A stretch of 64,000 nucleotides of DNA from Burkholderia mayonis (GCF_001523745.2 NZ_CP013387.1:2604001-2668000), one strand, 5' to 3'. Positions 9,063 to 20,639 are shown, counted from the stretch's first letter. Numbers and translations: made by a program. Notes: generated by a model not told the origin, from the letters alone.

Positions 9063-9911
9063 TCAGTCGAGCGCGTCCGCGCAGCGCAGGCTCGCGGCCG
9101 GATCCGGCACGATCTCGCGCACGCGGATATCGAATGGATGCGTCGCCGCGCGGGCGTCGCGAATCCCGACCGCCATCCGGTGCTGCGAGCCGATATCGAG
9201 CAACGTGAACTGCCAATGGCTCGCATCGTCGTCGGCGTGCCGATCGAATGCGATGCGGATCGGCCGCGCCGGCAGCGCGAACGAGAACTGTCCGAGATCG
9301 ATCGACAGCCCGACGCCGCGCGCCTTGATGTACGCCTCCTTCAGCGTCCACAGCTCGAAGAAGCGCTCGCGTCGCTGCTCGGCCGGCAGCGCGAAGAACG
9401 CCGCGCGCTCGCTCGCCGAGAAATGCGACGCGGCGATGCCGTCGAGATCGTTGCCGCGCGCAACCTCCTCGATGTCGATCCCCGCATCGGCCGTTCGCGT
9501 GACGACGCACGCGACGACGCTGCGCGCGTTCGACAGATTGAAGCGCAACGGCGGCCGCGCATCGCCCGCGTCGATCTCCGGCCGGCCGTGCGCGTTCGCG
9601 CGGAACCGCCACTGCGCGGGCGAGACGTCGTCGACATACGCGGACAGCACCGTGCGGCACAGCGCGCGCGTCACCAGGTACTCGATCTTCAGGTGGTCGA
9701 ACGCGAAGCGTTCGAGGCGCGCGCGCTCGTCTGCGCTCAGCAGCGCGCGATAGCGCTCGCGCAGCGCGGCCGTGTCGCATGCGGCGGTGTACGCGTACCA
9801 GACGTGCGCATCGCGTTCGTCGAGCGGCAGTGGCGCGGGTACATGCATCGTCGGGAAGGTCGTCAATACGGTTGTCATGTCGAATCGCCGTGTCGTTTGC
9901 TCCATTTGCAT
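9063..9911 (-). CDS. 4'-phosphopantetheinyl transferase, Sfp type
   Basis: A 282-aa enzyme that moves phosphopantetheine from CoA to carrier-protein serines in PKS, NRPS or fatty-acid systems. Both Sfp signatures are visible: the Mg-binding GIDIEEV at 144-150 and FELWTLKEAYIKARG at 185-199. The N-terminal half is the pseudo-repeat of Sfp-type enzymes (FxxDxxKxEYLVTRALCR near 70-85). The start is ambiguous among Met codons 1, 3 and 12, with no strong ribosome site. No PKS or NRPS gene is in the window, so it probably serves clusters elsewhere. Confidence 0.92.
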   Translation of the reverse strand: MQMEQTTRRFDMTTVLTTFPTMHVPAPLPLDERDAHVWYAYTAACDTAALRERYRALLSADERARLERFAFDHLKIEYLVTRALCRTVLSAYVDDVSPAQWRFRANAHGRPEIDAGDARPPLRFNLSNARSVVACVVTRTADAGIDIEEVARGNDLDGIAASHFSASERAAFFALPAEQRRERFFELWTLKEAYIKARGVGLSIDLGQFSFALPARPIRIAFDRHADDDASHWQFTLLDIGSQHRMAVGIRDARAATHPFDIRVREIVPDPAASLRCADALD

Positions 9912-10050
9912 TTGTGTTCGCTACGTCGCGCACGCGAGCCGTGCGGCGGCGCAGGCCGGCTTCTTGTTCACATCGATTGCGCGACGGCGGACCGCCCCGC
10001 ACCTCGCACCACGCACGCGCTGTCACGCGCCCGCACGCCGCCGCGCCGCG

Positions 10051-11304
10051 CTACGCCCGCGCCGCGACCGCACCGCCATGCGCGGGCGCGTCGTCGATCG
10101 GAAAATGCAGCAGCGCGGCGAACAGCCCCGCGAGCGCCGTCGCGCCCCAGATCAGCGAGTACGACCCCGTTACGTCGAACACGTAGCCGCCGAGCCACGA
10201 GCCGAGGAATGAGCCGATCTGATGACTGAGAAAGCAGACGCCGAACAGCGTGCCGAGATGCCGCGTGCCGAACACCTTCGCGACGAGCCCGCTCGTCAGC
10301 GGCACGGTGCCGAGCCACGTGAGCCCCATGATCGCCGCGAAAACGACGACCGACGCATCCGTCTTCGGCGCGAGGAAGAACACCGCGATCGTCGCGCCGC
10401 GAATCAGGTACAGCCAGCCGAGCACGTGATGCTGCCGATAGCGTCCGCCGAGCCAGCCGCACGCCCAGCTTCCCGCCATGTTGAAGAGGCCGATCAGCGC
10501 GAGCGCCGTCGCGCCCAGCCCGACCGGCATGTGGCAAAGCAGCAGGTAGTTCGGCAGATGGGTCGCGATGAACGCGAGCTGGAACCCGCACGTGAAGAAG
10601 CCGATCGTCAGCAGGCAATAGCCGCGATGCCGCGCCGCGTGCGACAGCGCGTCCTTCAACGAGACGGCCGCCGTCTCGTGCGCGCTCGCGTGACTCGCGC
10701 CCGCATGGCGATCGAGCAGCACGCCGAGCGGCGCGATCGCAATCAGGCAGCCGGCGAGCACGAGGAGCGACACCATCGTCCCCGAATGCGACGTGAACCA
10801 CTGCGCGACCGGCACGAGCGCCACCTGGCCGAGCGAGCCGCCCGCGCTCGCGATGCCCATCGCCATGCTGCGCTTCTCGGGCGGCGCGCCGCGGCCGACC
10901 GCGGTCAGCACGACGCCGAAGCTCGTGCAACTGATCCCGATGCCGACGAGCACGCCCATCCCGAGCACGAGCATCGCGCCGGACGGCACGACGGCTGCGA
11001 TCGCGAGGCCGAGCGCGAACACGACCGCGCCGATCGCGACGAGCGGTCCGGAGCCGTAGCGGTCGGCGGCCGCGCCGGCGAACGGCTGCGCGACACCCCA
11101 GACGAGATTGTGCAGCGCAATCGCGAATGCGATCGTCGTGACGGGCAGGCCGTGATCGAACGAGAACGGCCCGATGAAGAGGCCGAAGGTTTGCCGCACG
11201 CCCATCGCGGCGCTCATGATGAGCGCGCCGGCGAGCACGGCGATCATCGCCGGATTGATTAGACGTGGGGATCCGTCGCGTCGATGCGTTTCGGGTGCAA
11301 ACAT
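10051..11304 (-). CDS. MFS transporter
   Basis: A 417-aa inner-membrane protein with about twelve hydrophobic segments. It begins MFAPETHRRDGSPRLINPAM, followed by an OFA/OxlT-like first helix (ALIMSAAMGVRQTFGLFIGP). A central hydrophilic loop is near residues 185-205. ATG 11304 has AGGAG five bases upstream and is preferred to the open frame extending to 11628. The substrate is not apparent; the branch resembles monocarboxylate or multidrug-type MFS proteins. Confidence 0.88.
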   Translation of the reverse strand: MFAPETHRRDGSPRLINPAMIAVLAGALIMSAAMGVRQTFGLFIGPFSFDHGLPVTTIAFAIALHNLVWGVAQPFAGAAADRYGSGPLVAIGAVVFALGLAIAAVVPSGAMLVLGMGVLVGIGISCTSFGVVLTAVGRGAPPEKRSMAMGIASAGGSLGQVALVPVAQWFTSHSGTMVSLLVLAGCLIAIAPLGVLLDRHAGASHASAHETAAVSLKDALSHAARHRGYCLLTIGFFTCGFQLAFIATHLPNYLLLCHMPVGLGATALALIGLFNMAGSWACGWLGGRYRQHHVLGWLYLIRGATIAVFFLAPKTDASVVVFAAIMGLTWLGTVPLTSGLVAKVFGTRHLGTLFGVCFLSHQIGSFLGSWLGGYVFDVTGSYSLIWGATALAGLFAALLHFPIDDAPAHGGAVAARA

Positions 11305-11658
11305 GTCCGCTCCTGTTATGGCGGCCGCCCGCGGCGCGGGCACGTCGCGGACAGCGCGATTCGTTTTATGTCGATACGGCGTCGCACCCTCGGTCACGCT
11401 ACGCGGGCAAGCACGCGCATTCGCGAACGCGATAGCGCGGCGTGCGGCAAGCAATGTGTCGCCGGCCCTCGGATGCACGCGACGATTTCGCTTGCGCTCG
11501 CACCGCACGCGAGCCTCGGAGCGATCGAGGACTTTGCAGCGCAACGATCCGGCACGTGTCGACGCGCCGCGCTGCCGCCATGGAACCATCGGATGATTCG
11601 CTTTGCAGTCTATATGAGCGTTTCGCATTTGTGCAGGAATTCCCTCGCCGACGCCGCG
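11305..11658. other. Gap with no convincing gene
   Basis: About 350 bp between the MFS start and the flavin-reductase stop; presumably the MFS upstream region. No palindrome or family signature stood out. Confidence 0.4.
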
Positions 11659-12330
11659 TCATCGCGCATCGTGCGCGCACGCGCTCAGCGCGCGCGCCGC
11701 GCACGGCCCGCCGTCCTGCCACAGCAGCGGCGCGACGGGCCCCGCGACCCGCACCGAATCGACCCGGCCGATCACGATCGAGTGGCTGCCGTAGCTGAAA
11801 TCGCCGTCGATGTCGCACAGCAGCGTCGCCTGCGCGCCGGCGAGCACCGGCACGCCGGATGCATCGCGCCATTCGCCGTGCGTGAAGCGCGCGTCGTGAT
11901 CGAGCTTGCCGCTGAACGGCGCGATCAATTCGAGCTGGCGCTCGTGCAGCAGATTCACCGAGAAGCGGCGCGCGCGCATCAGCGGCACATGAAGCGTCGC
12001 CGTGCGGTTGATGCACACGAGAATCGCGGGCGGCTCGGTGCTGACCGCGCTCACCGCGGTCGCCGCCATCCCGAAGCGCGCGGCGGCGTCGCGCGTCGCG
12101 ACGATCGACACCGTCGACGTCAACCTGCGCATCGCGGACTTGAAGTGCTGCGTGAGCGTGTCGGGCGCGGGCGATGCGCCGCCGTTCGACGCCGATGCGC
12201 GGCCGCCCGGCGTCGATGCGACGGGCTCGGCGCGCACGTCGCGCCGTTCGCGCTCGAGCGTCGGCAGCTCGAATGCGGCGTGTGTGTCGATTGCGGTGCG
12301 CAACACGCGGTCGGTCCATGGGCTCGCCAT
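11659..12330 (-). CDS. Flavin reductase (FMN-binding split-barrel) family protein
   Basis: 223 aa. After a roughly 55-residue polar N-terminus comes the flavin-reductase-like domain: FKSAMRRLTSTVSIVAT, then AATAVSAVSTEPPAILVCIN near 95, and FSVNLLHERQLELIAPFSGK. Such proteins use NAD(P)H to supply FMNH2 or FADH2 to two-component monooxygenases (HpaC, DszD, NtaB). It could serve the LLM monooxygenase at 7452-8801, but they are not adjacent. Its ATG overlaps the stop of the 86-aa upstream gene (TAATG), indicating coupling. Confidence 0.88.
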   Translation of the reverse strand: MASPWTDRVLRTAIDTHAAFELPTLERERRDVRAEPVASTPGGRASASNGGASPAPDTLTQHFKSAMRRLTSTVSIVATRDAAARFGMAATAVSAVSTEPPAILVCINRTATLHVPLMRARRFSVNLLHERQLELIAPFSGKLDHDARFTHGEWRDASGVPVLAGAQATLLCDIDGDFSYGSHSIVIGRVDSVRVAGPVAPLLWQDGGPCAARALSACAHDAR

Positions 12331-12590
12331 TACGTCTCCTCCTTCGGATATCGGGCTGTCGATGCCGAGCGGCCGTCGAACAATACGAATTCGGATGCGC
12401 CGGGACGCGATGCGATGCTGCCGATGAGGAACCAGCCGCTGCCGATATACAGCGGACCGGCGGATGCAATGCGGGCATCGACCGCATGCCCGGCGTCATC
12501 CGACCCCGCCGTGGCGATCGACAGCGCGCGCCGTCCCGCGCCGCGCATGATCCGCCGCAACCGCCATGCCAATTCGATATATGTCGCCAT
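12330..12590 (-). CDS. Hypothetical protein coupled to the flavin reductase gene
   Basis: An 86-aa ORF from ATG 12590 (MATYIELAWRLRRIM start) ending AFVLFDGRSASTARYPKEET-like, with stop overlapping the flavin-reductase start by one base. The C-terminal half (GPLYIGSGWFLIGSIASRPG) is non-polar. No family was recognised. The overlap is its main support. An in-frame extension to 12818 is low complexity and unlikely. Confidence 0.5.
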   Translation of the reverse strand: MATYIELAWRLRRIMRGAGRRALSIATAGSDDAGHAVDARIASAGPLYIGSGWFLIGSIASRPGASEFVLFDGRSASTARYPKEET

Positions 12591-13021
12591 CTGACCGAAT
12601 CCTCGCTGCGAAGCGTCTTCGCGGGCGCCTTCCCTTCGTGACTCAGGCGGCATTGCGCGCCGGCAGATGGGCGAACGATGCCCCGCGCATGTGTGCGTCG
12701 ATGCGCGCGATCGTTCGTCGACGACTACCGGCCCCTCGTCGTCCGATTGCCTCTCGTTCGAACCTGCTCGTTTCTGTTTCTCGGCGTCCGGCGCGATCTC
12801 GGCCTGCGTCGGACGCACTTCGTCACGCGTTCAACTTGAATCTTGAATCGATGGATACGGCGGCAAACCTGACAGCGCGTCCGGACGGCGCGCCGCGCGC
12901 GTGCGCGGCGTTCGTCCGGCGACGCATCGCGTGTTGCGTCCGATGCGTGCGATACAGGCTAACGGAAAACGCCCGCGTAATGCCTTAGATTGTTTACGGC
13001 ATATGACGGGCGCGGTTCCGC
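12591..13021. other. Gap with no convincing gene
   Basis: About 430 bp between the LuxR-type gene stop and the small ORF. It holds somewhat AT-richer segments (12835-12870) that could include a promoter for the flavin-reductase pair. No lux-box-like 20-bp dyad was found. Confidence 0.4.
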
Positions 13022-14152
13022 TCATTTCGAGATATAGCCCTCGGCAAGCAGTCCCAACCGTTTCGCCTTCGTCGCGCTGCTCTTGATGTGCTTGCTGTCC
13101 ATCTTGCGATTGATCGCGGTGAACAGCTGATAGACCGCGCGCTCGTCGAGCCGCAGCTCCTCGGCCACGTGACGCGCGCCGCCGCCGCGCGCGACGAGCC
13201 GCAGCGCGAGCACGTCCTGCGCGGCGAGCGACAGCTCCTGCGCGAGCTCGCGCCGCCGCCGCACGACGCGCCATTCGAGCAGCTCGTTCGCGAGCCCGCG
13301 CAGCACGCGCCGATTGCGCCATAGCGCGTCCTCGCCCTGCGGCGCAGACAGCGGCGTGCCGACGTGCAGCAGTCCGAACGTCGCGACATCGCGCCGATGC
13401 GCGGGAAAAAACACGTTGCTGCCGAGCCCTTGCGTCTGTGCGTAGTGGTTCAGCCAGTGACCGGCCGGCAATGCGGCGAGCGACGAGCCGCGCAGCGGCT
13501 GCGTGTTGTCGCGCGCATGCGCGACCGCCGGGTCGTTCAGATACCAGTGCTGGTGAACGTAGCGCTGCGCCCATGCGGGCGCGCCGCCGATCAGCAGATC
13601 GTGAGTCGCGAACTCGCCCGTTTCTTCGTCGACGACGAACCAGTGATAGAAACACTGCGTCGCACCGCACGACGCGCAAACGCGGCGCATCAGCGCGAGC
13701 AGCGCGCCGTCGTGCTCGCATTCGGCCGCGAACTCCGGCTGTGCAACCGGCGCGGCGGAAACGGGCCCGGATGGGCGGGATGCATCGGCCGCGCCGTGCG
13801 CATCGTGCGCATCGTGCGCATGCCGCGCACTCTGCACAGGTCGCGCATCTTGCCGGTCCGCCGCGTCCGACGCGGCGTGCACGTCGAGCACCGCCCGATA
13901 GTCGAGCCCGAGTTGCGCCGCATACGGGTCGTGCTCGACGAACGCCGCGACGGCCGCCGGATCGAGCAGGCCAATGCGCTGCGTCGACACCGGCTCGCTG
14001 GGGCTCCTGCAGCGCCGCTCGAGCACGTAGCCGCGCTGCGCGTCGCCTTGCACGCCGAGCGAAATGCGCTTGCCGTCGACGATGCCGTGCCGGGTCCGCG
14101 CGAGGTCGGATGGAGAAAGATCGAAAGAAACAGAGGTGGATTGTCGAGCCAT
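13022..14152 (-). CDS. LuxR-type (C-terminal HTH) transcriptional regulator
   Basis: 376 aa. Residues about 305-376 form a LuxR/GerE-like helix-turn-helix (ELSLAAQDVLALRLVARGGG, then HVAEELRLDERAVYQLF and a closing NRKM). The helix-breaking GGG makes it an atypical member. The middle part (about 175-300, YHWFVVDEETGEFATHDLLI) resembles the sensor region of LuxR solos. A His/Ala/Asp-rich linker (SARHAHDAHDAHGA) lies near 140-160. No luxI-type synthase is in the window. ATG 14152 is preferred to the longer frame to 14329, whose extension is low complexity. Confidence 0.75.
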   Translation of the reverse strand: MARQSTSVSFDLSPSDLARTRHGIVDGKRISLGVQGDAQRGYVLERRCRSPSEPVSTQRIGLLDPAAVAAFVEHDPYAAQLGLDYRAVLDVHAASDAADRQDARPVQSARHAHDAHDAHGAADASRPSGPVSAAPVAQPEFAAECEHDGALLALMRRVCASCGATQCFYHWFVVDEETGEFATHDLLIGGAPAWAQRYVHQHWYLNDPAVAHARDNTQPLRGSSLAALPAGHWLNHYAQTQGLGSNVFFPAHRRDVATFGLLHVGTPLSAPQGEDALWRNRRVLRGLANELLEWRVVRRRRELAQELSLAAQDVLALRLVARGGGARHVAEELRLDERAVYQLFTAINRKMDSKHIKSSATKAKRLGLLAEGYISK

Positions 14153-14770
14153 GACGCCGATCCAGTGGTTGGGGTAGGAAGGCGATGGCGGTTTGGCCCG
14201 ACGACCGGAAAGCGCACGACGACCGGGCGGCTCACGGCGACAGGTCAAATTGCGAACGGTGACGTGAACGCGCCGTGCGGAGTCGGGGAAGAAAAGAATT
14301 GCTCCTGCATCACGGCCACCGGCGGCCATCGGTGGTGATCAGTCGCGCGGCAGCGGCACTGCCGTCGTCAAGCGGAGTCGAGCAAGGAAAAAAGGGAGGG
14401 CGCGCCCGCGCGATGCGCGGACGAGTCGAACGCCGGCGTGCGCGGTGAGGCCTCGTTATCTGGGCTGGAACCGGTACGCCGGCACGGCGCACCGAAGGCG
14501 AAAACGCGCGCGAAGCGCGCGGCAGCGGCTGCGTTCGCTCAAGCGGCAAGCCGCCGGCGCGAGGCACGACGCCGCGCACCGGCGGCGCGCGCCGGAATGG
14601 CGAACGAAACGCGTCGGCCGGCGCAGCCCGCGACGCGCGAACGCGTCCGGCACATCGCCGTACCGCTTAGTTTTCGTCGTAGTGGATGTTGAAGATCGCC
14701 ATTCGCCCTCGCTCGCCTCTGTGCCTGATGGCCGGGATCGCGACGCGTCCCGGCGTCGTTGATGTCGAAT
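14153..14770. other. Gap with no convincing gene
   Basis: About 620 bp between the LuxR-type start and the hairpin after lpdV. Open frames are Arg-rich shadows. A short minus-strand end (MAIFNIHYDEN at 14702-14667) is too short to call. Confidence 0.4.
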
Positions 14771-14795
14771 GCGATCGCGCGTCACGCGCGATCGC
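14771..14795 (-). terminator. Hairpin after lpdV
   Basis: An 11-bp perfect stem (GCGATCGCGCG / CGCGCGATCGC) with a TCA loop lies 12 bases beyond the lpdV stop. No U-run follows, so it may be a weak or Rho-assisted terminator, or a 3'-end stabiliser. Confidence 0.5.
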
Positions 14796-14806
14796 GAATG
14801 CGTGCT

Positions 14807-16207
14807 TCAGATGTGCAACGCGTGGCCGAGCGCGCGCAGCGCGGCTTCCATCACCGCTTCTCCGAGCGTCGGGTGCGCGTGAATCGTACCACCGACGTCC
14901 TCGAGGCGTGCGCCCATTTCGATCGATTGCGAAAACGCGGCGGCGAGCTCGGACACGCCGACGCCGACCGCCTGCCAGCCGACGATCAGGTGATCGTCGC
15001 GGCGCGCGACGACGCGCACGAATCCTTCCGCGCCCTCGAGCGTCAGCGCGCGGCCGTTCGCGGCGAACGGAAACGATGCGCTCAGGCAATCGCCGGGCTC
15101 GCGTTCGGCCTCATCGGGCGCGAGCCCGACCGACACGACCTCGGGATCGGTGAAGCAGATCGCCGGGATCGCGGCCGGCGTGAAACGGCGCCGCTTGCCG
15201 GCGACCAGCTCCGCGACCACCTCGCCTTGCGCCATCGCGCGATGCGCGAGCATCGGCTCGCCCGTCAGGTCGCCGATCGCCCACACGTTGCGCATCGACG
15301 TGCGGCACATGTCGTCGATCTTCAGCGCGGCGCCCGCGCGGTCGAGCAGCAGCGTCTCGAGCCCCCAGCCTTGCGTGCGCGGACGGCGGCCGACCGTCAC
15401 GAGCACCTGGTCGGCGGCGAGCTCGGTTTCCTTGTGCGCATCGTCCTGCACGCGCACCGCGTCGCCGCGCGCGCTCAACCCGAGCACCTTGTGGCCGAGA
15501 TGCACGCGCACGCCGAGGCGCTTGAGCGACGCCGCGACGGGCTTCGTCAGCTCGGCGTCGTAGATCGGCAGGATGCGCTCGCGCGCCTCGACGACGGTCA
15601 CGTCGACGCCGAGCTTCCGGTACGCAATGCCGAGCTCGAGGCCGATGTAGCCCGCCCCGACGACGACGAGCCGCTTCGGCAGCGTGCGCGGCGACAATGC
15701 CTCGGTCGACGAGATCACGTTGCCGCCGAACGGCATCGCCGGCAGCTCGACGGGCTCGGAGCCCGCCGCGAGCAGCAGATGCTCGCACCGGATCCGCACG
15801 CGCGCGCCGTCGCCCGTGTCGACGTCGACGGTTTTGCCGTCGACGATCCGCGCATCGCCGTGCACGGCTTCGACGCCGTTCTTCTTCAGCAGCGCGCCGA
15901 CGCCGCCCGTCAGCTTCCCGACGATGCCGTCCTTCCACGCGACGGTGCGCGCGATGTCGATCGCGGGCGCCTCCGTGCGGATGCCGAGCGGCGAATCGCC
16001 GGCGAAGCCGCGCACTTTGTCGAATTCGTCCGCCGCGTGGATCAGCGCCTTCGACGGGATGCAACCGATGTTCAGGCAGGCGCCGCCCAGCCTGTCGCGC
16101 TCGACGAGCATCGTGCGCACGCCGAGCTGCCCCGCGCGAATCGCGGCGACGTAGCCGCCCGGCCCGCCGCCGATCACGAGCAGGGTCGTTGTCTTGTGGT
16201 CGCTCAT
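14807..16207 (-). CDS. lpdV: Dihydrolipoyl dehydrogenase (E3) of the branched-chain keto-acid complex
   Basis: A 466-aa flavoprotein that reoxidises dihydrolipoamide on E2 with NAD+. Visible features: FAD GGGPGG near residue 13; redox disulfide GGACLNIGC with C44 and C49; NAD-binding [13 protein letters not shown]; second FAD segment [15 protein letters not shown]; and the C-terminal HAHPTLGE with the His445-Glu450 pair that serves the partner subunit. Length and motifs are complete. It is the last gene of the bkd operon, starting four bases after the E2 stop, so this is the dedicated LpdV-type E3. Confidence 0.95.
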   Translation of the reverse strand: MSDHKTTTLLVIGGGPGGYVAAIRAGQLGVRTMLVERDRLGGACLNIGCIPSKALIHAADEFDKVRGFAGDSPLGIRTEAPAIDIARTVAWKDGIVGKLTGGVGALLKKNGVEAVHGDARIVDGKTVDVDTGDGARVRIRCEHLLLAAGSEPVELPAMPFGGNVISSTEALSPRTLPKRLVVVGAGYIGLELGIAYRKLGVDVTVVEARERILPIYDAELTKPVAASLKRLGVRVHLGHKVLGLSARGDAVRVQDDAHKETELAADQVLVTVGRRPRTQGWGLETLLLDRAGAALKIDDMCRTSMRNVWAIGDLTGEPMLAHRAMAQGEVVAELVAGKRRRFTPAAIPAICFTDPEVVSVGLAPDEAEREPGDCLSASFPFAANGRALTLEGAEGFVRVVARRDDHLIVGWQAVGVGVSELAAAFSQSIEMGARLEDVGGTIHAHPTLGEAVMEAALRALGHALHI

Positions 16208-16211
16208 CGGC

Positions 16212-17705
16212 TCATTCCACGAAAAGAAGGGCGGGTTGCTCGAGCAGCGCGCGCACGGCCTGAATGAACTCGGCCGCGTCCATGCCGTCGATCACGCGAT
16301 GGTCGAACGACGACGACAGGTTCATCAGCTTGCGCGCTGCGACCGCGCCGTCGCGAAACATCGGCCGCTCGACGATCCGGTTTACGCCGACGATGCCGAC
16401 TTCGGGCGAATTGATGACGGGCGTCGATGCGATTCCGCCCAGCGCGCCCAGGCTCGTGATCGTGATCGTCGAGCCCGACAGCTCGTCGCGCTCCGCGCGG
16501 CCCGCGCGCACCGCGTCCGCAAGCCGCGCGATCTCGGCCGCGATCGCCCACGGATCGCGCGCCTCCGCGTGGCGCACGACGGGCACCATCAAGCCCGCCT
16601 TGCTCTGCGTCGCGATGCCGAGATGCACCGCGCCGTGACGCGTGACGACGCCGGCTTCGTCGTCGTAGCGCGCGTTGATCTGCGGGAAGTCGCGCAGCGC
16701 GATCACCATCGCGCGCGCGAGGAACGGCAGCACCGTCAGGCGGCCGCGCGCTTCGCCGTACTTGCGGTTCAGCTCGGCGCGCAACGCTTCGAGCTCGGTG
16801 ACGTCGATCTCCTCGACGTAGCTGAAATGCGGAATGCGGCGCTTCGCATCCTGCATCCGCTGCGCGATCTTGCGGCGCAGCCCGATCACGGGCACCGCTT
16901 CCTCGTCGTGCCGCTCGACGTACGCCGCGTGGCCGCCGCGCGCGCCCGGCGCGACGATGCCGCGGCCTTGCAGGTATGCATCGAGATCCTCGTGCAGGAT
17001 GCGGCCCGCTTCGCCCGTGCCGTGCACGTAGCGCAGCTCGATGCCGAGATCCCACGCGCGCTTGCGCACCGCGGGCGACGCGAGCGGGCGCTCGCCCGGC
17101 CGGCGCGCGGGCGGCGGCGAGGCTTGCTCGCGGGCGGCGTGCCGTGTATCGGCGGCGGCGGACGTCGCCGGCGTCGCGGCGCGCGAAGCGGCGCGATCGT
17201 CGCGTTCCGTACGTTCGTCGCGTTCCGTACGTTCGTCGCGTTCCGTACGTTCGTCGCGTTCCGTACGTTCGTCACGTTCCATACGTTCGGCGCGATCGTC
17301 GTTCGCATCCGATGCCTCGCGCGAGGCGGCGCGCGCCGATTGCGCGCCGGCGTTCGCATGCGCGTGCGCCGCCTCGGCGACGCGCTCCGGCTGTGCGCTC
17401 GCCGCGTCGCGCGCGTCACCGTTCGCAGCATTGCCGCAGCGATCGCCCCCGTGATTGCCGTCGCCTTCGATCTCGAGCCGCACGAGCTCGCTGCCGACCG
17501 CGAGGACATCGCCTTCCTTGCCGCCGAGCGCGACGACGACGCCCGTGACGGGCGACGGAATCTCGACCGACGCCTTGTCGGTCATCACGTCGGCGATCGC
17601 CTGGTCTTCCTTCACGCGATCGCCGATCTTCACGTGCCACAGCCCGAGCTCGACTTCCGCGATGCCTTCGCCGATATCCGGCATCTTGATGACGTGGATG
17701 CCCAT
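16212..17705 (-). CDS. bkdB: Branched-chain alpha-keto acid dehydrogenase E2 (lipoyl acyltransferase)
   Basis: 497 aa. One lipoyl domain (1-80) with the lipoylated Lys44 in MTDKASVE. Then a long Ala/Glu/Arg-rich linker, a peripheral subunit-binding domain ([20 protein letters not shown] near 205), and the trimeric catalytic domain ending with the active-site SFDHRVIDG (His469, Asp473). It transfers branched acyl groups to CoA. The linker contains a run of the hexapeptide ERDERT encoded by 18-bp DNA repeats. Lies between the E1-beta and E3 genes with 1-4-bp gaps. Confidence 0.95.
   Translation of the reverse strand: MGIHVIKMPDIGEGIAEVELGLWHVKIGDRVKEDQAIADVMTDKASVEIPSPVTGVVVALGGKEGDVLAVGSELVRLEIEGDGNHGGDRCGNAANGDARDAASAQPERVAEAAHAHANAGAQSARAASREASDANDDRAERMERDERTERDERTERDERTERDERTERDDRAASRAATPATSAAADTRHAAREQASPPPARRPGERPLASPAVRKRAWDLGIELRYVHGTGEAGRILHEDLDAYLQGRGIVAPGARGGHAAYVERHDEEAVPVIGLRRKIAQRMQDAKRRIPHFSYVEEIDVTELEALRAELNRKYGEARGRLTVLPFLARAMVIALRDFPQINARYDDEAGVVTRHGAVHLGIATQSKAGLMVPVVRHAEARDPWAIAAEIARLADAVRAGRAERDELSGSTITITSLGALGGIASTPVINSPEVGIVGVNRIVERPMFRDGAVAARKLMNLSSSFDHRVIDGMDAAEFIQAVRALLEQPALLFVE
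17203..17292. repeat. Five 18-bp tandem repeats inside bkdB
   Basis: Unit CGTTCCGTACGTTCGTCG: units 1-3 (17203-17256) are identical, unit 4 differs by one base and unit 5 (17275-17292) by two. Being a multiple of three, copy changes would lengthen or shorten the charged ERDERT linker of E2 without breaking the frame. Confidence 0.9.
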
Positions 17706-17706
17706 G

Positions 17707-18750
17707 TCAATTCTCCATCACGCGCCGCAGCGCGTCGCCGACCCGGTTCGGGCCCGGGAAATACGCCCATTCCTGCGCATGCGGATAGGGCGTGTCCCAG
17801 CCCGTCACGCGCTCGACGGGCGCTTCGAGCCAATGGAAGCAGTGCTCCTGCACGAGCGAGATCAGCTCCGCGCCGAAGCCGCAGGTGCGCGTCGCTTCGT
17901 GCACGACGACGCAGCGCCCCGTCTTGCGCACCGATTCGACGATCGCGTCGAGATCGAGCGGCCACAGGCTGCGCAGGTCGATCACTTCGGCGTCGATGCC
18001 GGTCTCGTCGGCGGCGGCGATCGACACGTGCACGGTCGTCCCGTAGGTCAGCACCGTCACGTCGCCGCCCGGACGCACGATCGCCGCCGATTCGAGCGGC
18101 ACCGTGTAATAGCCGTCGGGCACGAGGCTCGCCGGATGCTTGCTCCACGGCGTCACCGGCCGTTCGTGATGGCCGTCGAACGGGCCGTTGTAGAGCCGCT
18201 TCGGCTCGAGGAAGATCACCGGATCGTCGTTCTCGATCGCCGCGATCAAGAGGCCCTTCGCGTCGTACGGATTCGACGGCATCACGGTGCGCAGCCCGCA
18301 CACCTGCGTGAACATCGCCTCGGGGCTCTGGCTGTGCGTCTGGCCGCCGTAGATGCCGCCGCCGCACGGCATGCGGATCGTCAACGGCGCGATGAACTCG
18401 GCCGCCGACCGGTAGCGCAGCCGCGCCGCCTCCGACACGATCTGGTCGGACGCCGGATAGAAGTAGTCGGCGAACTGGATCTCGCAGACGGGCCGCAGCC
18501 CGTACGCGCCCATCCCGACCGCCGCGCCGACGATCCCGCCTTCGTTGATCGGCGCGTCGAACACGCGCGACTTCCCGTACTTCGTCTGCAGGCCCTCGGT
18601 GCAGCGGAACACGCCGCCGAAATAGCCGACGTCCTGTCCGAACACCACCACGTTGCCGTCGCGCTCGAGCATCACGTCCATTGCCGAGCGCAAAGCCTGG
18701 ATCATGGTCATCGGCGAAGCCGCCGGACCGTCTTTGCTTGCTGTCGTCAT
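17707..18750 (-). CDS. bkdA2: Branched-chain alpha-keto acid dehydrogenase E1, beta subunit
   Basis: A 347-aa transketolase-like subunit. Features: VVVFGQDVGYFGGVFRCTEG, DAPINEGGIVGAAVGMGAYG (with the Glu that activates the ThDP pyrimidine), EIQFADYFYPASDQIVSEAA, and a C-terminal RTCGFGAELISLVQEHCFHW. With the alpha subunit it decarboxylates the keto acids of Val, Leu and Ile onto ThDP and reductively acylates E2. The gene starts five bases after the E1-alpha stop. Confidence 0.95.
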   Translation of the reverse strand: MTTASKDGPAASPMTMIQALRSAMDVMLERDGNVVVFGQDVGYFGGVFRCTEGLQTKYGKSRVFDAPINEGGIVGAAVGMGAYGLRPVCEIQFADYFYPASDQIVSEAARLRYRSAAEFIAPLTIRMPCGGGIYGGQTHSQSPEAMFTQVCGLRTVMPSNPYDAKGLLIAAIENDDPVIFLEPKRLYNGPFDGHHERPVTPWSKHPASLVPDGYYTVPLESAAIVRPGGDVTVLTYGTTVHVSIAAADETGIDAEVIDLRSLWPLDLDAIVESVRKTGRCVVVHEATRTCGFGAELISLVQEHCFHWLEAPVERVTGWDTPYPHAQEWAYFPGPNRVGDALRRVMEN

Positions 18751-18754
18751 CGCT

Positions 18755-19987
<1,233 letters not shown>

Positions 19988-20639
19988 TCAATTGTCTCCA
20001 CGTTTGATTTTGTCGCACGCTTCGCCGCAGAGCGTAACAAAGTTATCGCGCGTGGTGAAAGCCTCTTCGGACTCGGAGTCGCCCCGATTTTCAAACGGAC
20101 GGCGGAATGTTATGACACCTTTCAGCACGCTCGTTCGCATGACGTCGATCGAGGAAATCGCATGCTGCGGATGCGATTTCGCGCTGTGTCGCACCGCTCA
20201 TGCTGCCGGCGCGCTCGCGTGGTTTTCTTTTGTGCGTCGCGCAAGCACGGCCGGATCGAAACGCATTCGACGCCGCCGCGCATTCGCCCATCGATAATCG
20301 ACGGGTTCGCGCCCGCGATCCCCCCACTCGCGTCACGAGTTATTTGCGCTCGCCCGATCGGCCATCACGCATCGCGACTCGAATATGGCTTATCACCATT
20401 ATCAATTTCCACAGTTGCGCGTTTCGTCCTAGACTCCCCAGAACGTTACATCGATCGATGTCAATACCGATCGCGCAAGCACTGCTTCATACGTCGCGCG
20501 TCGCGCGTCGATCGCGCACGCGGCACGGCATCGCGATATTCCAATTCATCAACGACACGGAAACCGCCCGAGCACGCGATACCGTTCGCATCCCGAATCG
20601 CCCCGGCTTCCCGCCTCGCCCCTCGACCTCGCTCTCGCC
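19988..20639. other. Intergenic region upstream of bkd and the 375-aa protein gene
   Basis: About 650 bp between divergent genes; must hold both promoters. Includes AT-richer patches near 20035-20060 and 20385-20420. No gene or clear operator was identified. Confidence 0.45.

Noticed and set aside
9063..9911. Phosphopantetheinyl transferase as part of a local NRPS/PKS cluster
   Set aside because: No carrier-protein, PKS or NRPS gene occurs in the window.
13022..14152. A quorum-sensing luxI-luxR pair
   Set aside because: No luxI-like synthase and no lux-box dyad were seen near this LuxR-type gene.
14667..14702. Tiny peptide MAIFNIHYDEN
   Set aside because: Eleven residues, no ribosome site or context, and no matching family known to me.
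17203..17292. Direct repeats that might be a CRISPR array
   Set aside because: The units are contiguous 18-mers with no spacers and lie in frame inside bkdB. No Cas genes are present.
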